In this document: positions 8,488-16,655 of the stretch, one piece after another | Numbering within the stretch: position 1 is the stretch's first letter | Layout of the letters: the number at the start of each line of letters is the position of its first letter | From: Anaerolineales bacterium | Lineage (GTDB): Bacteria; Chloroflexota; Anaerolineae; Aggregatilineales; UBA2796 | Assembly (NCBI GenBank): GCA_015075625.1 | Contig: JABTTZ010000005.1 | Span: 1 to 64,000, forward strand | DNA: 64,000 nt | Reading direction: 5' to 3' | Program-made: the position numbers and the translations under genes | Notes under the pieces: model-generated | What the model was told of the DNA's origin: nothing | The model's database searches: none | The model's input: the letters and a program-made list of their open reading frames with translations, nothing else

Positions 8488-9737
8488 CGGGCAAATGGTT
8501 CGCTGTGTTCCGCTACGAATTTTTGCGGACGTTCAAACGGCGTAGTTTTCAGTTCCTTGCCTTCGCTGTTCCGCTGCTGCTGATCGTAGGATTCTTCACT
8601 ATCCGAGGGATTCAAGAAGCACGGGCGGCACGGGGAGAAGATGCCCCTAGCGCCCCCGCGGAGGACAGTCCCCTTCAGCGGGCGTTCCTCCCCCTTGGTT
8701 TGGTCGATCTCGCCCATTTGCTCGGCGGGAAAACACCCGCTGGCATGATCGCTTATCCCTCGGAGGAAATAGCCACCAGCGCCTTAGAACAGGGAACGAT
8801 CAGCGGCTATTACGTGATCCACGCCGACTACCTGAAAACAGGGCAGCTTGACCTGTTTTTCGACCAATTCAACCTGAATACCCTGAGTGCAACGGGACTG
8901 CGGACAGCGTTAGCAGAGGCGCTGGTGGCAAAGACGGGACAGAATGTTGATCCGCAGGTGATCACCCGCTTGGGGGAGCGCCGTCCCGCCGTTACCAATA
9001 ACATCCTCCGCGATTCGGGGGACACCCAAAATCAACATGAAGGTGCGGCGCTGATCCTCGTCTATGTCTTTGTCTTGTTCCTCATGTTCAGCACCTTTGG
9101 GACAAGCGCCTACTTGATGCAGAGCGTCGTTGAGGAAAAAGAAAACCGCATGGTGGAAATATTGCTTTCCTCGCTGCGCCCGCGTGAGCTTTTGGCGGGG
9201 AAGTTCATCGCGCTCAGCCTGTTGGGGCTAGTTCAGACCGTCGCTTGGGGCGCAGCCATCCTGATCATCCTCACCCAATTGGGGACGGTCATCCCCGGTG
9301 TGACGATTACGATCTCCACCAACCAGTTAATCGTCCTCGGCATCTTCTTCATCCTCGGCTACCTGCTTTTTTCCTCTGCCTATGCCGCAGTGGGGGCGCT
9401 GGTGACGAACATGCGGGAGGGTCCGCAGCTTGCCGTCGTGGTGACGCTGCCAGCCAGTTTCCCCTTGTACTTCATTCCCATTTTTGTCGCTGCGCCGGGG
9501 GGGCCGCTCGCCATTGGCTTAAGCCTCTTTCCGCTGACCGCGCCGGTGACGATGGTTGCCCGCGCCGCGTTGGGGGAAGTGCCAACCGAACAAGTCATCG
9601 TCAGCGCTGTGATCCTCACGCTGACAGTGGCGGGCTTTGTCCTCTTGGCGGCACGGTTGTTCCGCGTGAACAGCCTCCTTTCGGGGCAAATGCCTAAACT
9701 GCGGGATATTCTGAAATTGGTGCGAGAGAGTGCCTAG
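8484..9737 (+). CDS. ABC-2 family permease, second of a pair
   Basis: 417 residues, same layout as its upstream neighbour: N-terminal helix (SFQFLAFAVPLLLIVGFF), extracytoplasmic domain, and the motif SVVEEKENRMVEILLSSLRPRELLAGK before the membrane bundle. The two permeases share the YYVI-ADYLKTG segment in the outer domain, so they are paralogues that most likely assemble as a heterodimer with the ATPase from 6284. The start overlaps the previous stop by four bases. The gene ends about 70 bp before a REP/MITE-type repeat, which marks the left edge of the cassette array. Confidence 0.88.
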   Translation: MTGKWFAVFRYEFLRTFKRRSFQFLAFAVPLLLIVGFFTIRGIQEARAARGEDAPSAPAEDSPLQRAFLPLGLVDLAHLLGGKTPAGMIAYPSEEIATSALEQGTISGYYVIHADYLKTGQLDLFFDQFNLNTLSATGLRTALAEALVAKTGQNVDPQVITRLGERRPAVTNNILRDSGDTQNQHEGAALILVYVFVLFLMFSTFGTSAYLMQSVVEEKENRMVEILLSSLRPRELLAGKFIALSLLGLVQTVAWGAAILIILTQLGTVIPGVTITISTNQLIVLGIFFILGYLLFSSAYAAVGALVTNMREGPQLAVVVTLPASFPLYFIPIFVAAPGGPLAIGLSLFPLTAPVTMVARAALGEVPTEQVIVSAVILTLTVAGFVLLAARLFRVNSLLSGQMPKLRDILKLVRESA

Positions 9738-9810
9738 ATCAAGGTCTGTTGAGGGTGGTGTAGACTACACAAGGGCAACATGAGGGAGTTTCTCCCTTGC
9801 AGCTTGAATT

Positions 9811-9882
9811 CTAGGGTGTGTTGACATTGTAACCCCAGTGCGCCCGCCGCTAAAGCAGCGGGCTAGGAGTAACCACTTACCT
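9811..9882 (+). repeat. MITE-family end fused to the left edge of the cassette array
   Basis: Starts with CTAGGGTGTGTTGACA, identical to a terminal inverted repeat of the intact-looking element at 39421-39644. It continues with TGTAACCCCAGTG and the palindrome CCGCCGCTAAAGCAGCGGG, which are also shared. The match stops abruptly and is followed without a gap by the Thr/Pro codons of an orphan cassette tag, so this is a truncated or joined copy. Between the permease stop (9737) and here there is only a short possible hairpin. Confidence 0.75.
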
Positions 9883-9996
9883 ACCACCACACCCACCCCG
9901 ACGATGACTCCCGTCACCGCTCCTCCCGGTGGTGGCGGCGAGTGGATGTGGGTCGATGGCGAGTTGATCTTCGTCTGCGGGGTGATTTGGGAGTAG
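9880..9996 (+). pseudogene. Orphan C-terminal tag of a lost B-type gene
   Basis: In one frame this encodes a Thr/Pro linker (TTTPTPTMTPVTAPP), then GGGGEWMWVDGELIFVCGVIWE and a TAG stop at 9994-9996. It is the last 35 or so residues of the B-type proteins ending at 12022, 15143, 17201 and 22395. Everything upstream of the linker is missing and is replaced by the MITE-like repeat ending at 9882. An ATG at 9904 would give only 30 residues, so I treat this as the remnant of a cassette deleted at the left edge of the array. Confidence 0.85.
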
Positions 9997-10140
9997 GGCG
10001 GACGGTGGCGGAGCGTCCGCACGGTGATTATCGTCCGTGCCGATGGGTCGGGGCGCGATGCCCATCCGGGGATGGCGTTCCTCGGTGTCCCCCCGACGTG
10101 GTACGTGCCGGCGCAGGCGCAAGCAACGCCCACGCCTGTG
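9925..10140 (+). repeat. Cassette border repeat R1 (tag, stop, spacer, head)
   Basis: First of three near-identical blocks (see 11950-12162 and 15070-15280). It holds the codons for the C-terminal tag, TAG, a 27-base spacer, GTG, and the codons for the A-type head (MAFLGVPPTWYVPAQ within it). In this copy the spacer contains a hairpin, GCGGACG paired with CGTCCGC, between stop and start. Head and tag are in the same frame, separated by TAG. GC content falls sharply right after the repeat, where the protease part begins. Confidence 0.85.
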
Positions 10141-11442
10141 CCGACACTAACACCCCAAGCCCAAAACCTAAATATCCTTGCTCTCTTTTGTCGCTATAAA
10201 GATGATCCTATTTCTCCCCTACCGACGCCAAGATCTCCTTATGAAAACCCTAATTTTATTAGCTCACAACTCCAAAGGGTGGATTTTCCAAGTCTTTCCC
10301 ACTTTTGGTCTGCTCAGTCAGGCGGGCAAGTAAATATTGCCTATGTTTATGCCTACCCGGACTGGGTAGAACTTCAGGGGACATATGAGTATCTAAAGAA
10401 CTTGAGCATGTTAAATTTAGTTTTTGAGTGCGCTCAAGCTGCCTTTTCAAAGGGTGTCACTTTTTCGGGGTTTGAGCGACAAAATAATGGTGTCGTTCTT
10501 ATGTATTTCAACTATTTTTTAATGGGTCAAAATGAAGGTCCTTCTGGCGTGTTTCAACCGAATATACCACCACTTATCATAGGGAACACCACCTACATCA
10601 TTGATCCTGTACTCATTGCCAATATTCAATCGAGGTATGTTCCTCCGCCTATTTTATCCATCACAGCGCATGAAGTCGGGCATGTGTTAGGACTCGATCA
10701 TTCTTATAGCCCTTATTGGCGAGGGGAACCGCAGCCTTATGGATCGTCATGGGACGTGATGAGCGATGCACTGGGCAATTATTCTATTTACCCAACGTTA
10801 TCAGCCACAACTACAGGTACCCCATCGCCTGTCCAAAAAACATGCGGGCAATGGGATACTACTGGTGAGTTGTTCTGTATACCGAATAATGCGATAGCTT
10901 TTCATCGGTACAGATCAGGTTGGTTTCAACCGACACACGTTGAGGAAGTTGGCAGTCCATCGGCACGCATTATCAAGCTTAAGGTGCTAGATAGCGCTCC
11001 TATTAATCAGAGTGCGAACGAAAAATATATGATACGAATTGATATACCCCCACGTTTCGAGCATGATAACCGATCGTTTTATACGATAGAGGCGAGAAAA
11101 CTGGGGAATCTTTATGATAAAGGACTGCCCATACTGATCGATAGACCCGTGATTTTGATACACCGCATTGAGGATGCAAGTGGAGTTGCAGTTGTCGTTG
11201 ATATTGATAAACGGCGTGCAATGGCAGGTTATGAAGTGAGGTATGTCTGCAATTTAGGAAAGGATCAACGGAAAAACCCAAACGATTTAGGAGCAATTTG
11301 GCTTACAAATCAGATGTTTATTGATGAGAAGACAGATATTCAGGTGAAAGTAATTGGATATGACCCAATAACGGAAACGTTCACCATTGATATCCAGGTG
11401 GGACAAAATGCGCCGCCACCACTACCAGACGAATGTCAATGA
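10024..11442 (+). CDS. Cassette gene A1: head module plus M6-like metzincin protease
   Basis: 472 residues from GTG at 10024. Residues 1-40 are the shared head (RADGSGRDAHPGMAFLGVPP..) ending in a short TPTP linker. The rest is a metalloprotease with HEVGHVLGLDH at residues 216-226 followed by SSWDVMS, the zinc ligands plus Met-turn arrangement of metzincins such as M6. A beta-rich C-terminal region ends in a Pro-rich tail (QNAPPPLPDECQ). It is a clear paralogue of the gene at 15171. No classical signal peptide is visible, which is odd for a protease of an extracellular family. The interior is much more AT-rich than the head and than neighbouring genes, suggesting the cargo was acquired separately. 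The next gene starts 25 bp downstream. Confidence 0.75.
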   Translation: MIIVRADGSGRDAHPGMAFLGVPPTWYVPAQAQATPTPVPTLTPQAQNLNILALFCRYKDDPISPLPTPRSPYENPNFISSQLQRVDFPSLSHFWSAQSGGQVNIAYVYAYPDWVELQGTYEYLKNLSMLNLVFECAQAAFSKGVTFSGFERQNNGVVLMYFNYFLMGQNEGPSGVFQPNIPPLIIGNTTYIIDPVLIANIQSRYVPPPILSITAHEVGHVLGLDHSYSPYWRGEPQPYGSSWDVMSDALGNYSIYPTLSATTTGTPSPVQKTCGQWDTTGELFCIPNNAIAFHRYRSGWFQPTHVEEVGSPSARIIKLKVLDSAPINQSANEKYMIRIDIPPRFEHDNRSFYTIEARKLGNLYDKGLPILIDRPVILIHRIEDASGVAVVVDIDKRRAMAGYEVRYVCNLGKDQRKNPNDLGAIWLTNQMFIDEKTDIQVKVIGYDPITETFTIDIQVGQNAPPPLPDECQ

Positions 11443-11467
11443 CAAATAGGGAAAATCTCCAAGTATC

Positions 11468-12022
11468 ATGAAATCAAAATTTGCGACAACCTTCTGGTTT
11501 GCTGTGGTTCTTTTGGTTTGCTTAGGAATATTAATCAGCAATATGGGCATTCCCAAATTGCCTCTGAGAGCGTTTGGTGCGCCAGCGCAAGCTTCTATTG
11601 ATCTTGATGCTACACATTCCCTAATATTACTCACCGTGACGGTTTATTATGCAACGATGGGTACCCCACCTCCCCCTGCACCTCCAACAGAAACCTTCAG
11701 TTTAGGGGATCACCTAACCGCTGATCATTTCCAGAAAACTCGTTATTGGTCTGTTCATCATTCATGGCTCACTAATGACGCTAGGGAAACACAAATTTAT
11801 TTTGAGACAATGACTGCCCTCGCGCCCACAGCCACACCGACGGCAAGCCCATCGAAAACAGCAACGGCCACCCCCACACGGACTCCCACCCCGACGGCGA
11901 CGCCCTTCCCCGCAATTATCCCCTACCCTACTGGCTTTCCTCCCGTCTGCCCCGGTGGTGGCGGCGAGTGGATGTGGGTCGATGGGGAGTTGGTCTTTGT
12001 TTGCGGGGTCAGTTGGGAGTAG
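11468..12022 (+). CDS. Cassette gene B1: anchored linker protein with Trp-rich C-terminal tag
   Basis: 184 residues. An N-terminal hydrophobic segment (FWFAVVLLVCLGILISNMG) is a signal anchor. A 100-residue extracytoplasmic stretch (SLGDHLTADHFQKTRYWSVHHSWLTNDA) follows, then a Thr/Pro/Ala linker and the tag CPGGGGEWMWVDGELVFVCGVSWE. It is a full-length paralogue of the protein at 16656 and, like it, directly follows a metzincin gene, so the two probably act together. No known domain is recognised. The two Cys residues of the tag (before the glycines and in VCGV) could pair. Confidence 0.75.
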   Translation: MKSKFATTFWFAVVLLVCLGILISNMGIPKLPLRAFGAPAQASIDLDATHSLILLTVTVYYATMGTPPPPAPPTETFSLGDHLTADHFQKTRYWSVHHSWLTNDARETQIYFETMTALAPTATPTASPSKTATATPTRTPTPTATPFPAIIPYPTGFPPVCPGGGGEWMWVDGELVFVCGVSWE

Positions 12023-12162
12023 TCCATCCATAGACGACGAACGACGCCCGCACGGTGATCCTCATCCGCGCTGATGGGTCGGGGCGCGATGTCCATCCGG
12101 GGATGGCGTTCCTCGGTGTCCCCCCGACGTGGTACGTGCCGGCGCAGGCGCAAGCAACGCCG
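11950..12162 (+). repeat. Cassette border repeat R2
   Basis: Second copy of the tag-stop-spacer-head block. Tag and head are nearly identical in DNA to R1 and R3, but the spacer differs (TAGTCCATCCATAGACGACG.. instead of TAGGGCGGACGGTGGCGG..), lacks the hairpin, and puts tag and head in different frames (35 bases from TAG to GTG, so not a multiple of three). The head stays open from its GTG, which argues that the GTG is a real start. Confidence 0.85.
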
Positions 12163-13905
12163 ACACCCACACTATCGAACACTCTCATCACCGTGTACAC
12201 GAACTGCCGCGAGGTCAATTTCAGGGCTGCGCCAAGTACCAGCGCCACCCTTCTAGGGACAATCCAACCCGGCACGCCCATCCGCCTTGACCCAACCTCG
12301 AAAACACCCTCGGCAGATGGTTATATCTGGTATCGTGCCGAAGTGATGTTAGCTGGCACGCTCCATGATGGGTGGATCGTCGCTCAACGCTACAGTGATT
12401 ACTTTGTCTTCGATTTTGACCGTTCACCGAACTGCACACCTGCCCCTACAGCGACTTTGCCCCCTTCACCTACGTCCGCAAGTACCTGTCAGTTAATCCT
12501 TCCTAATAGTGCCACTCGTCAAGAGATTCACCTGTTCCGGGCGCCGATACGCGGTAATCCGGCAGAACAGAAAATCACTGTGGCAAATTCAGTTATTATT
12601 GACGCCTATGCCATCGATCCCCTCAATCATCGCTTGTGGTTTCGTAGAACAGAAGGCATTGCCAACGTGCCTGCGGGTGCGGTGCTGCGCTGGATTCAGG
12701 TTATCACACCTCCTGCGGGGTTCATTCTGCAATCGCAAGGGATCATTGTCCCCGGAAAAGATTTTGATGGGGTAAAATCAGCCAGTCTAGAGCGCGATCA
12801 AATCGAAGCCTGCCTCTCCAACCTGTCAAAGGCGAATCTCAGCGGTCATTATGCGCTCCCTCCGCTAGACCAAGTGCCGTGGGAGATGACATCCCCCCTC
12901 ACCTTTACCCATTACCCTGTGAGCATGTACCAGACCTGTGTCGCATTCACCGCAGAGCATCGACATATCCACATGATCTCTGGCTTTGCCGATGCAAAGG
13001 GTGGCTATTGGGATCCTGGGTATCATTTTGGGGTGGATTTCTTCGCTCCACCTGATAGTGTGGTCTATGCCAGTGGGGATCGAGGGCTTGTAGTCGCCTT
13101 GCTGCATACAGATGAGACGACAGGCGCGGCTTGGGGAGATTACAAAGTGAAGGAAATCACTTCTATGTTAACCCCCTTTGCAGTGGTTATCCGTTATGGG
13201 CATCTTTTTGTTATCTATGGGCATTTGCAAACAATTGATCCCAATATTTGGGTGGGAAAACGTGTTGATGCTGGTACGAGGCTGGGTACCATTGGAATAT
13301 ACAAGACCAGTAATCCACATCTGCATATGAGTGTCATGGGTTTTGGACGTGAGACACCCAATGCCTATGTAACATGGGCGCAGGAAATCGATCCTCAAAA
13401 CCCCCAAGCACCAAAGCCTAATCAATGGGGAATTCCCGATTTCCAACGGACAGCACTACGATCAGAGGAATTTGGTTACCCCAAGCGTGCTTATGATTTC
13501 ACCCAATTTTTTGAACCTGATCCTATTCTGGCAGCTACAACAGTTGCCACAGGGGCGCCCAACACGCTGGAGCAACCTATCCTTAGGGGCTCGATCTGGG
13601 CTGAAGACACGAACGGTCTATGGACACTGCTTGTCGTAAACGGGTTGGGAGGAAAGCATCGGACGATGATTCGCTTGGGCTTTCCCTGTGAAATTCCCTA
13701 CTCCCAACGATTCCCAGAACCAACTGGTTGGCGCTATGTAGATCCCATTATCACGCCCACCATCCTGCCCCGCCATCGCAGTTTCATCTACTATCCAGGC
13801 GAGAAAAACAACTGGACACCTGCACCCGCCGATGATCCCCGCCTTGCCATGCCCGCACCTCATTTGCAACCAATACCGACTCTAACGCCTACGACAATCC
13901 CTTGA
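12055..13905 (+). CDS. Cassette gene A2: head, SH3-like domain and M23 peptidase
   Basis: 616 residues from GTG at 12055. The shared head (1-40) is followed by an SH3-type segment (TVYTNCREVNFRAAPS..GTIQPGTPIRL..WYRAEV), a Pro-rich linker, a middle region of unknown fold, and a LytM/M23 domain. In the M23 part the zinc motifs are H324-x3-D328 (YHFGVDFFAP) and the HLH pair at 422/424, with GHLFVIYGHL between them, so it looks catalytically intact. M23 enzymes cut peptide cross-bridges of cell walls, either the cell's own or another cell's. A C-terminal region of about 170 residues ends in a Thr/Pro tail. No signal peptide is visible ahead of the head. Confidence 0.78.
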   Translation: MILIRADGSGRDVHPGMAFLGVPPTWYVPAQAQATPTPTLSNTLITVYTNCREVNFRAAPSTSATLLGTIQPGTPIRLDPTSKTPSADGYIWYRAEVMLAGTLHDGWIVAQRYSDYFVFDFDRSPNCTPAPTATLPPSPTSASTCQLILPNSATRQEIHLFRAPIRGNPAEQKITVANSVIIDAYAIDPLNHRLWFRRTEGIANVPAGAVLRWIQVITPPAGFILQSQGIIVPGKDFDGVKSASLERDQIEACLSNLSKANLSGHYALPPLDQVPWEMTSPLTFTHYPVSMYQTCVAFTAEHRHIHMISGFADAKGGYWDPGYHFGVDFFAPPDSVVYASGDRGLVVALLHTDETTGAAWGDYKVKEITSMLTPFAVVIRYGHLFVIYGHLQTIDPNIWVGKRVDAGTRLGTIGIYKTSNPHLHMSVMGFGRETPNAYVTWAQEIDPQNPQAPKPNQWGIPDFQRTALRSEEFGYPKRAYDFTQFFEPDPILAATTVATGAPNTLEQPILRGSIWAEDTNGLWTLLVVNGLGGKHRTMIRLGFPCEIPYSQRFPEPTGWRYVDPIITPTILPRHRSFIYYPGEKNNWTPAPADDPRLAMPAPHLQPIPTLTPTTIP

Positions 13906-13946
13906 TGAGAATACGCTAGATGGTTGAAACACAAAAGGCTGATACG

Positions 13947-15143
13947 ATGCTCCGATCTTATAGATATAACTGCGTGGCGCGGCTTGGGATCGCTTTATGC
14001 ATTTTATTCTCTTGTGTCGTGGGAAGGGAGCTTCCAATCCAAGGGCAGTCCAACCGCTTGAGAAAAATATCACCCTTCTCTCAAGCAAACTACATCGAAT
14101 GGGCGCGAGATAGTCGCTCGTTTGTGACCTCATCGAGTCAACCTGTTGTGTCTGACAATTGGATTTATTATGCTATGGATAGTGATACTTTTACAGACAG
14201 TTCGATCTACCCTTTTTTGCCCCAACTCACAACGGAAGAAAACGCTTTATTTATCCGCCATCCAGATGCCTTTTCCTACCTCTCGCCTGATGGTCGCTAT
14301 TTGATCTACGCGGGGGATACCTTTGTTTCAGAGGGGTATCCTTGGATGATTGGCGACAGGCAAACCCAAACAACCCGCATGATGGAGCCGCCTCTTCTTG
14401 AGCCTTTCAGTAAGAAAGATGGTTTCGATGTCACATGGGATCACGGCAGCAAGTCATTGATTATGACGGTCTGTGCAAATCCATTTTTCTGCTCACGTGC
14501 TAATGCCTATGTGTATGTTCGTGGCTTTGAAAATGGGCTTTCTAGCATCGTTTTTGACTATGAAGACCTGACCTTCCCCGTCCTTGCTGGGGTCGAGTAT
14601 CGCACGCTGGAATTGCTTGATTTTTCAGGCAATGGGAGGTGGGCGCTCCTATGGGCGGGGATTCTTGAAGATGTACGCAAGATGGACGGATCAGTTCATG
14701 ACCACCTGATAATGTACAATGTAATGAATCCCCAGAGCAGTTTCTTGATCACCGATTCCCTCGGGATAGTGCCTCGGTCATTTCGCTTTGCAACGCCAGA
14801 TGGCTCCCAGATTCTCTACATTGATAATGTGGGCATCTATCGCTACGACTGGGCGAATCACACCAGCACGCTGCTGACCACCGAGGTAAACAACACCAAA
14901 GTAGACTTGGGAGCATTCTCCCCTGATGGACGCTGGCTTGTTTTTCAGTGGAACTATGAATTGTATTTATACGACTTACAAGGTCTCCCTGAAACCCCTC
15001 CCTCCCCCACGCCCCCTTTCCCTACCGCCTACCCTCATCCCACTGGCATTCCCGGCGGACAGCCAGCCTGCCCCGGCGGTGGCGGCGAGTGGATGTGGGT
15101 CGATGGGGAGTTGGTCTTCGTCTGCGGGGTGATTTGGGAGTAG
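13947..15143 (+). CDS. Cassette gene B2: secreted propeller-like protein with Trp-rich tag
   Basis: About 398 residues from the ATG at 13947 (MLRSYRYNCVARLGIALCILFSCVV), which starts a signal peptide; an in-frame ATG at 13920 would add nine residues. The mature part has TolB/PD40-type propeller blades (YLSPDGRYLIYAGD, FSPDGRWLVFQW), then a Pro/Thr linker and the tag CPGGGGEWMWVDGELVFVCGVIWE. It lies 41 bp after the M23 gene. Propellers of this kind usually mediate binding; the partner is unknown. Its interior is unlike B1/B3, while its last 80 bases are almost identical to theirs. Confidence 0.72.
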   Translation: MLRSYRYNCVARLGIALCILFSCVVGRELPIQGQSNRLRKISPFSQANYIEWARDSRSFVTSSSQPVVSDNWIYYAMDSDTFTDSSIYPFLPQLTTEENALFIRHPDAFSYLSPDGRYLIYAGDTFVSEGYPWMIGDRQTQTTRMMEPPLLEPFSKKDGFDVTWDHGSKSLIMTVCANPFFCSRANAYVYVRGFENGLSSIVFDYEDLTFPVLAGVEYRTLELLDFSGNGRWALLWAGILEDVRKMDGSVHDHLIMYNVMNPQSSFLITDSLGIVPRSFRFATPDGSQILYIDNVGIYRYDWANHTSTLLTTEVNNTKVDLGAFSPDGRWLVFQWNYELYLYDLQGLPETPPSPTPPFPTAYPHPTGIPGGQPACPGGGGEWMWVDGELVFVCGVIWE

Positions 15144-15280
15144 GGCGGACGGTGGCGGAGCATCCGCACGGTGATCCTCGTCCGTGCTAATGGGTCGGGG
15201 TGCGATGCCCATCCGGGGATGGCGTTCCTCGGCGTCCCCCCGACGTGGTACGTGCCGGCGCAGGGGCAGTCCACGCCGAC
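15070..15280 (+). repeat. Cassette border repeat R3
   Basis: Third copy of the tag-stop-spacer-head block. It differs from R1 at only a handful of positions, including one base in the spacer hairpin arm (GCATCCGC for GCGTCCGC). TAG at 15141-15143 and GTG at 15171 are 30 bases apart, so tag and head are in one frame as in R1. The similarity ends at the first codons of the Thr/Pro linker on each side. Confidence 0.85.
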
Positions 15281-16631
15281 GCCCGTGCCGACGATAACAC
15301 CTACTTGGCTACCTACCAAAATAGCGACAGCGAAAACGCTGAACATCCTCACCGTATTTTGCCAATACACACCGGACCCTGTCAACCCACTGCCAACGCC
15401 GCCCGTTCCTTACAGCGTCCCCTACCTTGTCAGCCTTGAACTCGCCAAGACGGTGTTTCCTAGTGTTGTCGATTTCTGGTCGGCGCAATCTCAAGGGAAA
15501 ATAACGCTCAACATGGCAACGTTTCATTCCAGTTGGCTGACGATGGACTATACCAGCTATGAAGATTCCTTAGAGTACCCTTTAGTCGCTACAGACTGTC
15601 TGACTCAGGCTATACAAGATGGGGTCGATCTAAATCCATTTGTGCGATCTAACAACGGCATTGTGATCCTCTTTTTTGACTACTTCTTATGGAATAGGGC
15701 AGCCGCGTTTACGCCGCTTTCAGGAGGGATGCCCACAATCTATATCAATGGCTCGTTTTACACGATAGACCCTATCTTTGTGGGGAATGTTCAGTCAGTG
15801 ATAAATATCCCCTCCCTCCAAGCGACAATTGCCCATGAGATAGGACATATTCTTGGGTTACTTCACTCGTATTCGCCCTACTATCTTCCAGGGGATGTGT
15901 ATGGATCGGCATGGGATGTGATGAGCAACGCAGCCGGGACGCATCTTATCTATCCCACGCTGAATCCTGTTCCCCCCTTGGCGACACCAACTGCCGCCTT
16001 CCTTGTCTCCTGTGGGCAGTGGCAGACGGTTGACCAAGTATGTATTCCCATCAATGCCATTCCTATTCATCGCTATTATGCAGGGTGGGTTCAGCCCGCA
16101 GAGGTGGAAACGATTAGCGCACCCACGGCCAAAACGATTCGCCTGAAGGTTCTGGATAGTTCTCCGCTTACCACCAACCAGAACGAACGGTATATGATTC
16201 GCATCGACCTCCCGACGCGAACGGAGGATGCTGACTTTTATACGGTAGAGGCGCGGATGAATCGTCCCGACCAAGCCAGTTACGACAATGGTCTTCCGAT
16301 AGATCGTCCGGTGGTACTTATTCATCGTGTTAAAGAGCCAGATTACGAGAGTCCCATTGCCCAAGTTGGACGCCCTGTCATCCTTGACATTGATAAACGA
16401 ACGGATGGAGCGAATAGTTTTTTCACCCGCTATGCCTGTAACGACAGACAAGATAAGAATCGAAACGCTAATGATTTCGGCTCAGCTTTCTTTACTGGAG
16501 AGGAATTTATTGATGAAAAACAAGCCATTCAAATCACATTAAGAAGTTTTGATCCCTTCACCGACACATTTGATATTGATATCTCCGTCGGGCAACCCGT
16601 GCCGCCGCCCCCGCCGGGCGTATGCCCATAA
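15171..16631 (+). CDS. Cassette gene A3: head module plus M6-like metzincin protease
   Basis: 486 residues from GTG at 15171, paralogous to A1 over its whole length. After the shared head comes the protease region with HEIGHILGLLH at residues 222-232 and SAWDVMS after it. The C-terminal part ends in QPVPPPPPGVCP, matching the Pro/Cys tail of A1. It is clearly less AT-rich than A1, so the two copies have had different histories although their heads are almost identical. It is followed after 24 bp by B3, the counterpart of B1, so the protease/anchor pair is duplicated as a unit with the M23/propeller pair between the copies. Confidence 0.77.
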   Translation: MILVRANGSGCDAHPGMAFLGVPPTWYVPAQGQSTPTPVPTITPTWLPTKIATAKTLNILTVFCQYTPDPVNPLPTPPVPYSVPYLVSLELAKTVFPSVVDFWSAQSQGKITLNMATFHSSWLTMDYTSYEDSLEYPLVATDCLTQAIQDGVDLNPFVRSNNGIVILFFDYFLWNRAAAFTPLSGGMPTIYINGSFYTIDPIFVGNVQSVINIPSLQATIAHEIGHILGLLHSYSPYYLPGDVYGSAWDVMSNAAGTHLIYPTLNPVPPLATPTAAFLVSCGQWQTVDQVCIPINAIPIHRYYAGWVQPAEVETISAPTAKTIRLKVLDSSPLTTNQNERYMIRIDLPTRTEDADFYTVEARMNRPDQASYDNGLPIDRPVVLIHRVKEPDYESPIAQVGRPVILDIDKRTDGANSFFTRYACNDRQDKNRNANDFGSAFFTGEEFIDEKQAIQITLRSFDPFTDTFDIDISVGQPVPPPPPGVCP

Positions 16632-16655
16632 CCAGCGAAGCGAAAGGCGATTCTG

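Noticed and set aside
9994-10024. General amber readthrough joining B and A proteins
   Set aside because: The frame is kept in R1 and R3 but not in R2, and no suppressor tRNA or insertion element was seen; kept only as a side finding.
9925-15280. Integron-like gene cassettes
   Set aside because: The borders encode protein and lack the paired core sites of attC; no tyrosine integrase gene is in the window.
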